From: Nakamurella sp. A5-74
Lineage (GTDB): Bacteria; Actinomycetota; Actinomycetes; Mycobacteriales; Nakamurellaceae
Direction of reading: 5' to 3'
Assembly: GCF_040438885.1 (NCBI RefSeq)
Contig: NZ_CP159218.1
Location: forward strand, 2,356,001-2,420,000
Length of the DNA stretch: 64,000 nucleotides
Below the pieces are notes generated by a model. The model worked only from the letters and a program-made list of their open reading frames with translations, searched no databases and was not told the DNA's origin. The translations under genes and the position numbers were made by a program. Of the stretch, positions 26,913 through 34,390 are shown piece after piece (the stretch's first letter is position 1; each line of letters begins with the position of its first letter).

Positions 26913-28538
26913 ATGATCAGTACCCCGGTGCTGGTGGTCGGCGGGGGTCCCGTCGGACTGACCGCGGCCCTGGAACTGGCGCACCACGGCGTCGCGAGTG
27001 TGGTCCTGGAACCCCGCGTCGTCGTTGACCACCAACGGCCCCGGGCCAAGACGACGTCCGCGCGCAGCATGGAGCTGTTCCGGCGAACGGGGGTGGCAGC
27101 AGAGATCCGGCGGCGAGCCGCGCTCCCCGCAGCGTGGTCGCACGAGATCCGCTTCTGCACGACGGTGTTGGGCGCAGAGGTCACCCGGATGAGCCACACC
27201 CTCGGTCTGGAACTGATCGATTCCCCGCTCACGTCCGAGTCCGCGCAACAGGTGACCCAGCCCGTAGTGGAGGAGGCACTCCGAGCAGTGATCGCCGAGC
27301 AACCCCTGGTGCGGACCCTGTTCGGGTGGCAGGCCAACACGATCACCTTGGCCGGAGACCGCCGCCAGGTACGGGTGCTGGACGGGTCGGGTGAGTCCGA
27401 CGACATCGAGTTCCGGTACCTTATCGGCGCCGACGGATCACGGAGCGTCGTCCGGGAGGCGTTGGGGGCCCACTATGTCGGTGCACCAGGCGGTCGACCC
27501 AACGTCAACATCACGTTCCGGTCCGAGCAGCTCCGAGACCGGCTCTCCGGCACGCCTGCCGTGCATCACTGGGTGCTCAATCCCGCCGCTCCCGGCGTCG
27601 TGGGCGCTCTTGACCTGGCCGGCACCTGGTGGGCCATCGCCACCGGCACCGCATCGATCGCCGACGACGACGAGGCAGCCGCACTGGTCCGAGCACTGGT
27701 CGGCGACGACATCGATGTCCGGATCATTGCCACCGACCCCTGGCAGGCGCGCTTGCTGCTGAGCGACTCCTACGGCCGCGACGGCGCCTACCTGGTGGGT
27801 GACGCGGCCCACCAGAATCCGCCGTGGGGTGGCCACGGATTCAACACCGGGGTCGGGGATGCGGTGAACCTTGCCTGGAAGATCGCAGCGGTGCTCAACG
27901 GCTGGGCACCACCGGAGCTCCTGGACAGCTACGAAGCCGAACGCCGCCCGGTGGCCGAACGGACCATCGAGCTGGCCGCCGTCAACATGCGGGCACTGCC
28001 GATCGAACTCGGGAACCCGGCCATGACCACCGCCGGCCTCCCCGGCCAAGCCGCTCGCGAGGCTGCGGCCACCGCCATCGAGAGCGTGAAGCGCTCCGAG
28101 TTCTACAGCCTGGGTCTGGTCCTGGGCCATACCTACGGGCCGGATCCGGCGGCCCACTCCTCCAGCACCGAGATCTACCAACCCCAGGTACAACCGGGAA
28201 ACAGGCTGCCGCACCAACGATCGATGGATGGGCAGTCCTTGTACGACCTGCTCGGCCCGGAATTCACCGTCCTCGGTCCAGCGGAGGCGGCCGGGCCGCT
28301 GGTCACAGCGGCTGCACAGCTCGGGGTCCCCCTGATGCAGGTGGATCCGCAGCAGAACCACTTCGCCGCAGTGGACGGAACCAGGGCGGTGCTCGTGCGG
28401 CCGGACCAACACATCGCCTGGGTCGGCCAGCCGTCCGCACCCGACACGGACGACCGATCGGAGTGCCACCCGCGGGACATCATCAGAACGGCACTCCGCG
28501 GCTTCAACCCCCCGAAGACCCCCGCCGCGACACCCTGA
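26913..28538 (+). CDS. FAD-dependent aromatic hydroxylase (PheA/TfdB-MhpA type)
   Basis: A 541-residue group A flavoprotein monooxygenase. FAD motifs are visible in order: VVGGGPVGLTAALELA at residue 7, the DG motif in LIGADGSRSVVREAL, and the GD motif AYLVGDAAHQNPPWGGHGFNTGVGDA. The C-terminal thioredoxin-like domain (from about 420) ends before WVGQPS. The enzymes hydroxylate phenols using NAD(P)H and O2. ATG 26913 follows the amidohydrolase stop by 7 bp. A second hydroxylase, only distantly similar, is at 43785-45401. Likely prepares a catechol- or hydroquinone-type ring for cleavage. Confidence 0.92.
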   Translation: MISTPVLVVGGGPVGLTAALELAHHGVASVVLEPRVVVDHQRPRAKTTSARSMELFRRTGVAAEIRRRAALPAAWSHEIRFCTTVLGAEVTRMSHTLGLELIDSPLTSESAQQVTQPVVEEALRAVIAEQPLVRTLFGWQANTITLAGDRRQVRVLDGSGESDDIEFRYLIGADGSRSVVREALGAHYVGAPGGRPNVNITFRSEQLRDRLSGTPAVHHWVLNPAAPGVVGALDLAGTWWAIATGTASIADDDEAAALVRALVGDDIDVRIIATDPWQARLLLSDSYGRDGAYLVGDAAHQNPPWGGHGFNTGVGDAVNLAWKIAAVLNGWAPPELLDSYEAERRPVAERTIELAAVNMRALPIELGNPAMTTAGLPGQAAREAAATAIESVKRSEFYSLGLVLGHTYGPDPAAHSSSTEIYQPQVQPGNRLPHQRSMDGQSLYDLLGPEFTVLGPAEAAGPLVTAAAQLGVPLMQVDPQQNHFAAVDGTRAVLVRPDQHIAWVGQPSAPDTDDRSECHPRDIIRTALRGFNPPKTPAATP

Positions 28539-28575
28539 GCGCGCGGCGGCCGCCAGACGAGCTGAAGGAAACAAC

Positions 28576-29448
28576 ATGCGCATCGCCAACATCGCCGGCC
28601 GACTGAACCTGGTCGACGGTCCACTCGCCGTCGACGTCCAGACCACCAGCAGTTCGACGTTCGAGGCCGATCCCGCGGCCGTGTACGCACGGTGGCACGA
28701 GTTCGCCACCTGGGCCGCCCGTCAGGACGTCCGTCACTCCACAGCAGCAGTGGCCTTCGATCCGAGCCGGCTGGGTGCGCCATCGCCGAGTGCGCGACAG
28801 GTGTTCGGCATCGGACTGAACTACGCCGACCACGCAGCGGAAGCAGGTCTTCCGATCCCGCAGCAACCGCTGGTCTTCACCAAGTTCGCTTCCTCTGTCA
28901 CCGGCCCGCAGACCGACGTCGAGCTCCCCGGTGACACGGTCGACTGGGAGGCGGAACTGGTCGTGGTCATCGGTCAGGGCGGCCGACACATCGACGTACC
29001 CGAGGCCGCAGCCCGGATCGCCGGCTACACCGTCGGGCAGGACATCTCAGAGCGGACCGTCCAATGGCAGGGTGAACCCGCACAGTTCAGCGTCGGGAAG
29101 TCCTTCGCCGGATTTGCCCCAACGGGGCCCTTCCTGGTCACCCCTGACGAGTTCGAGGATCCGGCTCGCCTCCATCTGTCCTGCACCATCACCGATTCCG
29201 CCGGCTCCACCACCACCGTTCAGGACGGATCCACCGAACAGCTGATCTTCTCGATTCCAGAACTCGTCAGCAGGCTCTCCCAGATCGTGGAACTGCTGCC
29301 CGGAGACCTGATCTTCACCGGCACCCCGCCGGGTATCGGAGCGGCCAGGAAGCCTCCGAGGTTTCTGACGCCCGGAGATGTCCTGACCACCGAGATCGAC
29401 GGCATAGGGCGTTTGGTGCAACGATTCATCACCGCCGGGCACCGATGA
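28576..29448 (+). CDS. Fumarylacetoacetate hydrolase-family protein
   Basis: A 290-residue FAH-family enzyme. Metal and active-site blocks are VFGIGLNYADHAAEAG near residue 76, the acidic pair in VDWEAELVVVIG, GYTVGQDISERTVQW and GDLIFTGTPPGIG. Members hydrolyse or hydrate acylpyruvates and 2-oxo-acids produced by ring cleavage; decarboxylase/isomerase forms exist too. An AAGGAA site precedes ATG 28576. Its stop overlaps the next start (ATGA). A paralog, sharing the same motifs but lacking close similarity elsewhere, is at 45749-46600. Confidence 0.92.
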   Translation: MRIANIAGRLNLVDGPLAVDVQTTSSSTFEADPAAVYARWHEFATWAARQDVRHSTAAVAFDPSRLGAPSPSARQVFGIGLNYADHAAEAGLPIPQQPLVFTKFASSVTGPQTDVELPGDTVDWEAELVVVIGQGGRHIDVPEAAARIAGYTVGQDISERTVQWQGEPAQFSVGKSFAGFAPTGPFLVTPDEFEDPARLHLSCTITDSAGSTTTVQDGSTEQLIFSIPELVSRLSQIVELLPGDLIFTGTPPGIGAARKPPRFLTPGDVLTTEIDGIGRLVQRFITAGHR

Positions 29449-30347
29449 TCCTGGTGACCGCTGCGGCCGGCAACCAGGGTCGGCAGCTGATCCCGAAGCT
29501 GGTCCGGTCCGGCGAGCAGGTCCGTGCTTGTGTGCAATCGGAAGCCTCCGCCCGGCGCCTGCGATCGGCCGGAGTGAGCGAGGTCCTGATCGGCGACCTC
29601 GGCGATCCACGGGTCCAGGTCGAGGCGGTACGCGGAGTCCGGAGCGTCTATCACGTCGGACCGACCGCCCACCCGCTGGAGCGCCGGATGGGGATGGGCC
29701 TGGTGGATGCGGCACGCGAGGCGGGCGTTGGCCATTTCGTGTTCAGTTCGGTCCTGCACGCCATCACCACCGATCTGGTCCAACACGAGATCAAACGCGA
29801 CGTCGAGGAACACCTGCTGTCGTCGGGGTTGGAATTCACCATCCTGCAACCGTCGAACTACATGCTGCCCCTCAAACTCAAGCCGGCCTTCGAGCGAGGG
29901 GTTTTCGAGCTCTCCTGGTCACTGAGCAGGCGCCAGTCCCTGGTCGACCTCGCCGACGTGGCCGACGTCGCACGACTGGTACTCACCGATGCGGCTGCTC
30001 ATGTCGGAGCGACGTATGAGCTGGCGGGGCCGGGTCGTTACACAGCGCACGAACTCGGTGCCATCATCTCTTCCGTACTGGGACAACCGATCGAGGTCCG
30101 TGAGATCGACGCCGACACCTATTTGGCCGCGTGGTTCGGCGACGCGGATCCAGCTGCCTTCCCCCACCAGGCGCGCATGCTCCGCGCCATCTCCACCAGA
30201 TACAGCAGCCACGACTTCGTCGGAAACCCCAACGTGCTGAACTGGCTACTGCGCCGGGCACCGACCACTTTCGAGCAGTACGTCCGCCGAGAGCTCGAAC
30301 AGTTCCGCACCGACAACCCCACGGCCGCACCTGGAGAATCACCATGA
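29445..30347 (+). CDS. NmrA-like NAD(P)-binding protein (atypical SDR)
   Basis: A 300-residue Rossmann protein. The N-terminal [20 protein letters not shown] is the atypical-SDR nucleotide motif, [13 protein letters not shown] and [10 protein letters not shown] follow, and no Tyr-x-x-x-Lys catalytic pair is evident. The second half ([32 protein letters not shown]) is NmrA/HSCARG-like. It could be a quinone or enone reductase or a redox sensor. Both junctions are ATGA overlaps (with the FAH gene before and the SDR after), so expression is tightly coupled to the operon. Confidence 0.87.
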   Translation: MILVTAAAGNQGRQLIPKLVRSGEQVRACVQSEASARRLRSAGVSEVLIGDLGDPRVQVEAVRGVRSVYHVGPTAHPLERRMGMGLVDAAREAGVGHFVFSSVLHAITTDLVQHEIKRDVEEHLLSSGLEFTILQPSNYMLPLKLKPAFERGVFELSWSLSRRQSLVDLADVADVARLVLTDAAAHVGATYELAGPGRYTAHELGAIISSVLGQPIEVREIDADTYLAAWFGDADPAAFPHQARMLRAISTRYSSHDFVGNPNVLNWLLRRAPTTFEQYVRRELEQFRTDNPTAAPGESP

Positions 30348-31090
30348 AACTCGATGGGCGCACCATCCTGATCACCGGCGGCGGATCCGGCATCGGTCGT
30401 GCGCTGGCCCACGAGCTGCACCAACGTGGCAACCAGGTGATCATCGCGGGTCGACGCGGTGTGGCCCTCGACGCGGTCACCTCGACACACCCGGGGATGA
30501 CCTCGTTCCTGCTGGATGTGTCTGATCCCGCGAGCATCGCCACGGTCGTGCCCGCAATCCTGGCCCGGCACAGCACCCTCGATGTGCTGATCAACAACGC
30601 CGGCATCATGGTCGGTGACGACATCACCGGACCCCTGCGGGACGCCGAACTCGCCGACATCGTGTCGACGAATCTCCTCGGTCCCATACGTATGGTTTCT
30701 GCGCTGATAGATCACCTGAAGACGATGCCGACCGCCACCATCATCAACGTGACGTCCATGCTCGGATATGCACCGCTCGCAACGTCCGCTCAGTACAGCG
30801 CCACCAAAGCGGGTCTGCACTCCTACACCCTCTCCCTCAGACATCTGCTCGAGGAGACGTTTGTCGACGTCGTGGAGATCGCGCCGCCCTACACCCGCAC
30901 CCCGCTGATGGATGTCAACCTCACGGACCCCAGGGCCATGCCGCTGGATGAGTTCATCGCCGAGACCATCGTCGTCCTCGAAACCGACAGCCCAGAGGCA
31001 TATGTCGCACGTGCCCGTGAGCGCCGCGACGCACTGCGTCCCCGCGAGATCGAAGCGACTCGCCAGTTCAACGACGCCATGTCGCTCTGA
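30344..31090 (+). CDS. Short-chain dehydrogenase/reductase
   Basis: A 248-residue classical [14 protein letters not shown] (13-23) is the cofactor loop, NNAGIMVG the NNAG motif, Ser in INVTSMLGY and the catalytic pair Tyr-x-x-x-Lys in YSATKAG. The profile resembles DltE-type reductases. ATG 30344 overlaps the preceding stop, and it is the last gene of the operon starting at 22747. Substrate: an alcohol/ketone or dihydrodiol intermediate; not determinable. No terminator is obvious in the 107 bp before the convergent GntR gene. Confidence 0.92.
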   Translation: MKLDGRTILITGGGSGIGRALAHELHQRGNQVIIAGRRGVALDAVTSTHPGMTSFLLDVSDPASIATVVPAILARHSTLDVLINNAGIMVGDDITGPLRDAELADIVSTNLLGPIRMVSALIDHLKTMPTATIINVTSMLGYAPLATSAQYSATKAGLHSYTLSLRHLLEETFVDVVEIAPPYTRTPLMDVNLTDPRAMPLDEFIAETIVVLETDSPEAYVARARERRDALRPREIEATRQFNDAMSL

Positions 31091-31197
31091 CGGCACGGAG
31101 CCCGTCGTGGTGGCTGCTGGCTTTCGCAGCAGAGCCGAACCTCCCAGGCCGTACCGAGAACCACGCCGTGGCGCAGAGTCAGCTGTGTCGCTGAGGT

Positions 31198-31893
31198 TCA
31201 GAAGTTGCTGAGACCCGCATGCTGCTCGACGGCGATCTTGGTCCGGGGTACGTCTCCGGAAACGATGGCTTCGACGAGCTCTTCATGGATCTCGAAGCGA
31301 TCCTTGAGCCAGGTGGCAGCAGAGACAGGATCGTCGTCGTGCCGGGCGGCCACGGCATGTTCGCGGACGAACCGCATCATCGACAGGTACAGCGCTGACC
31401 CGGTCTGGTTCGGCGAGATCTGCGCGATCCGTTCGTGCAGGTCCCAGTTGGCCAGGAGGAACTCGGTACGTCCTCGGCCGGCGGCAACCTGCAGCCGTCG
31501 CACGAGCTTGCGCATGGCGGTGATGTCCCGCGAGGTCCTGTGCTCGGCGGCGTCCACGTCGATGAGCACTTCGAGTGCTTCACGAACGGCGACCGCCTCG
31601 GCCACCGAAGCTGGAGCGTCCGTGACAGCGAGCAGCGTGTGTCGGATGCGGACCATCGGGCCGGCGGCGGTCGCGAACAGTCCCCCGCTGCGCCCAGGCC
31701 GGATTTCGGCGAGGCCGCGATCGGTGAGGATGCGGATCGCTTCGGCCACGGTCGAGCGAGCGAAGCCGGTGCGGGTCTTGAGTGCATCGATGGTGCCGAT
31801 GAGTTCGCCGGGTTTGAACTCTCGGTCGAGGATCTGTTGCTCGATCTCGCCGGCGAGGACCTGAGCGCGGGTCTGTGCCACGAAGGAGGTCAT
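31198..31893 (-). CDS. GntR-family regulator, FCD subfamily
   Basis: A 231-residue regulator. Winged helix at about 10-75: GEIEQQILDREFKPGELIGTIDALK, TGFARSTVAEAIRILTDRGLAEIRPG; FCD domain with VREALEVLIDVDAAEH, LANWDLHERIAQIS and a C-terminal VEQHAGLSNF. The upstream 20-bp palindrome at 31906-31925 shares its arms with elements at 33166, 33289 and 43708, which makes this the best candidate regulator for those promoters. Its 3' 38 bp are duplicated at 20148. Confidence 0.9.
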   Translation of the reverse strand: MTSFVAQTRAQVLAGEIEQQILDREFKPGELIGTIDALKTRTGFARSTVAEAIRILTDRGLAEIRPGRSGGLFATAAGPMVRIRHTLLAVTDAPASVAEAVAVREALEVLIDVDAAEHRTSRDITAMRKLVRRLQVAAGRGRTEFLLANWDLHERIAQISPNQTGSALYLSMMRFVREHAVAARHDDDPVSAATWLKDRFEIHEELVEAIVSGDVPRTKIAVEQHAGLSNF

Positions 31894-31905
31894 GTCGGGA
31901 GCCTA

Positions 31906-31925
31906 GCAACGGTCATAACCGTTGC
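31906..31925. promoter_or_regulatory. Autoregulatory GntR operator candidate
   Basis: GCAACGGT-CATA-ACCGTTGC: perfect 8-bp inverted repeat with a 4-bp spacer, 12 bp upstream of the GntR start. The CATAACCGTT half recurs at 33169-33178 and, as CATAACCATT, at 33293-33302. Confidence 0.75.
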
Positions 31926-31980
31926 TCGTGTTTCTGCGGCTGCGGTAGGAATGCGGCCCGGGTCCGTGTCGGCATGTGTT

Positions 31981-33138
31981 TCACCAGGACCAGTCGTTGG
32001 CCATCAGTTCGGTGCCCTCGCTCGACGTCGTACGACTGGTGAGGTGATCGCCGTGCTCGGCGATGCGCGCGAGATACTTCTCGTGCGCAGCGGCGGCGAA
32101 ATCCTGATCGAAGTCCCTGATCACCGAATGGATGTGATTGCCGCTGTCGACTGCGTTGACCATTTCGATCAGGAGGGCTCGGGTCTGCACCCGGAAGTAG
32201 TGCGGCACGCCCCGGGTCGTTCCGCCCGCCCAGGCGAAGTGGATCGTCGCGGGACCGTCGGCGTCGATCCCGGTCCGGTACTCGGCGGCGACCGAGTCCG
32301 ACACGCGTTGCAGGTAGGTGTCGATCAGCTGCATCAGGACGTCCAGCTGGTGTTCCTCCAGCTGATCGGCGCGGATCCCGGACGGCTGGTTCCGGTTCAG
32401 TGCCAACGCTTTTCGATCGGCGGTGGTGATCTGGTACTGCGGCATCCCCAGGTCGTAGTGGTCGGGGTACTCCAGGGCGCCGATTCTGGGAACCTGCCTC
32501 GACACGAAGTCCGCGGGGGCGGTGTCGTGGATGACCGCGGTGGAGCGCTGTCGCTCATCGAGGGTCTCCAGCAGTTGGAAGCCCAGACCTTCGTCCTCTG
32601 CCAGCGGATTGAGCACGCCCGCATCGAGCGCGGGTTGCTGCCCCAACGCGCTGGGTGTCATGGAGATCCAGCGCTGGTTGACGATCGTGACATTGAGGCA
32701 CACGTGATGACCGAGGAAGCGAAGCGACCAGGTGTCCTCGAACCCGGGCCGCCCGAAGATGGAGAAGAAGTAGGAATCGGACGTGCGCCACAGCGGTGCC
32801 GCGACACCCAGGAACTGCGCCTCCCGCGCCCGCAGCACGTGCTCCAGCTGCATGATGGCCAGGATCTTGGTGAAGACCTCTTCGGACACGGTCAGCCGGA
32901 TCAGGTCCAGCAGCACCACTTTCTGGTGCCGGTCCAGTTGATGCAAAGAGACACCGATGCGGTCCGGCTTGGGGATGATGTCCCAGTCGAGCCGGCGCGG
33001 ATCGTCGAAGGCGAACAGGGAACCTGCTCGCTGATCTGCTGAGAACGTGTCGAGCAGACCGATGACGCCGACCAGTAGCTTCTGGATGGTGTGCGCGTCC
33101 TCATGCAGGTGCTCGGGCGGATCGGAACTGGGCGTCAC
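31981..33138 (-). CDS. DUF3500-family protein
   Basis: A 385-residue protein of the DUF3500 family. Hallmarks: DSYFFSIFGRPG, WSLRFLGHHVCLNVTIVNQRWISMTP, LADEDEG-like LAEDEGLGFQLLETLDERQR, and a C-terminal ATIHFAWAGG...HYFRVQT. The function of the family is unsettled; it is often found near aromatic or xenobiotic degradation genes, and several conserved His and Asp residues suggest an enzyme. It reads leftward, divergent from the 33323-38738 operon. An operator-like element (33166-33187) lies 27 bp upstream of its start, so it is probably co-regulated with that operon. Confidence 0.82.
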   Translation of the reverse strand: MTPSSDPPEHLHEDAHTIQKLLVGVIGLLDTFSADQRAGSLFAFDDPRRLDWDIIPKPDRIGVSLHQLDRHQKVVLLDLIRLTVSEEVFTKILAIMQLEHVLRAREAQFLGVAAPLWRTSDSYFFSIFGRPGFEDTWSLRFLGHHVCLNVTIVNQRWISMTPSALGQQPALDAGVLNPLAEDEGLGFQLLETLDERQRSTAVIHDTAPADFVSRQVPRIGALEYPDHYDLGMPQYQITTADRKALALNRNQPSGIRADQLEEHQLDVLMQLIDTYLQRVSDSVAAEYRTGIDADGPATIHFAWAGGTTRGVPHYFRVQTRALLIEMVNAVDSGNHIHSVIRDFDQDFAAAAHEKYLARIAEHGDHLTSRTTSSEGTELMANDWSW

Positions 33139-33165
33139 GGCTGACCTTCCGTCGAATAATCAAAG

Positions 33166-33187
33166 CATCATAACCGTTCGCATGGTT
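33166..33187. promoter_or_regulatory. 22-bp shared regulatory element
   Basis: CATCATAACCG followed by TTCGCATGGTT. It is identical at 20 of 22 positions to the reverse complement of 43708-43729, 10.5 kb away, and shares its first half with 31913 and 33291. Located 27 bp upstream of the DUF3500 gene. Confidence 0.8.
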
Positions 33188-33288
33188 TGGGGGAAGACGG
33201 GTGCGACCGACAGCGCGCACTGCACCGCCGACGACGAGGTTGGCGACCGCCCTTGACAGCGGTACAGCTCCGTCGCATACTCGAGAAA

Positions 33289-33306
33289 CCATCATAACCA
33301 TTTAGG
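33289..33306. promoter_or_regulatory. Operator-like half site before the oxidoreductase operon
   Basis: CCATCATAACCATTTAGG lies 17 bp before the start of the gene at 33323, overlapping the expected -10 region, and repeats the CATCATAACC half of the 22-bp element at 33166. Confidence 0.6.
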
Positions 33307-33322
33307 TATTAAGGGAGTCTGC

Positions 33323-34390
33323 GTGAGCCTCCGGGACGCCGTGCGGTCGCGCGACGAAGCAGCCGCCGAAACAGCTGCCGCCGTGGTCGACCGCCCCGGA
33401 GCTGCACCTCGACTCGACTCGATCGCGATGGCTCCCCGGACCGCGGGCACGACGCTGCTGTCCGTGCTTGCAGCCCCACTGAACCCGCTGGATCTGTTGA
33501 TCGCATCAGGCGCCTTCCATTCCGCGCGGCATGAGGTCCCCTACGTTCCCGGCAGCGAATGCGTCGGAGTCGTGCAGGAGTCGGACATCCACCCGGCGGG
33601 ATCGTTGGTGTACGCCGAACGCCGTGCCTCACCAACAACGCCGGGCACATTCGCGGACCGCGTTCTGGTGCGCGACGCGGACGTCCTGCCATTGCCGGCC
33701 GGTGTCGATGCTGTGCGCGCTGCCGCTGTCGGCAACTCGGGTGTGGCCGCCTGGCTGCCGTTGATCGAGACCGCCGGACTCCGTACCGGCGAGACCGTGG
33801 TCGTGCTCGGCGCCACCGGTGCTGTCGGACAGCTCGCGGTGCAGATCGCCCGCCGACACGGTGCTGGTCGAGTTATCGGCGTCGGTCGCGATCAGGCTGC
33901 ACTGCAACGACTTCTCATCCTGGGCGCGGACGCTGTCGTCGATCTGCGTCCCGATGAGAGCGAAGCTGCCTTGTCGGCGCGGATGGCCGAAGCCACTGCC
34001 GGGCCCGTCGACGTCGTCCTGGACGGCTTGTACGGCCTTCCGCTCCAGGCTGTGCTGCCACTGTGCGCACAGCACGCCCGGGTGGTCAACATCGGAAACT
34101 CGGCCGGGTCGACAGCGACCATTCCCGCGGGCCTGCTGCGCGGCAAACAGATCCAGCTGTCGGGCTTCGCCGGCCTGCACACAGAGCTGAAGGACAAGCA
34201 GCGTGCCCTGGCCTGGCTGTGGGCCGCGCTCGGACGCGGGGACCTGTACGTCGACGTCCGCACCGTTGCCCTCGCCGATCTGCCCGAAGCCTGGGAGGCC
34301 CAGGCGTCCTCCCCGCACGTCAAGCTCGTTGTACTGCCGGGCGATCGCCAGTCGAACCTCCACCGAAACCCATCGGGAGCTCTGTCATGA
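33323..34390 (+). CDS. Zinc-less medium-chain dehydrogenase (quinone oxidoreductase-like)
   Basis: A 355-residue MDR protein. The GroES-like half contains VLAAPLNPLDLLIASG and VPYVPGSECVGVV; the Rossmann half has VVVLGATGAVGQLAVQIARRHGAGRVIGVG. The catalytic zinc ligands of alcohol dehydrogenases are missing, as in quinone oxidoreductases (QOR). Start ATG vs GTG: GTG 33323 follows AAGGGAG. It leads the operon 33323-38738 with ATGA overlaps to the next gene. It probably reduces an enone or quinone formed in the pathway. Confidence 0.88.
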   Translation: MSLRDAVRSRDEAAAETAAAVVDRPGAAPRLDSIAMAPRTAGTTLLSVLAAPLNPLDLLIASGAFHSARHEVPYVPGSECVGVVQESDIHPAGSLVYAERRASPTTPGTFADRVLVRDADVLPLPAGVDAVRAAAVGNSGVAAWLPLIETAGLRTGETVVVLGATGAVGQLAVQIARRHGAGRVIGVGRDQAALQRLLILGADAVVDLRPDESEAALSARMAEATAGPVDVVLDGLYGLPLQAVLPLCAQHARVVNIGNSAGSTATIPAGLLRGKQIQLSGFAGLHTELKDKQRALAWLWAALGRGDLYVDVRTVALADLPEAWEAQASSPHVKLVVLPGDRQSNLHRNPSGALS

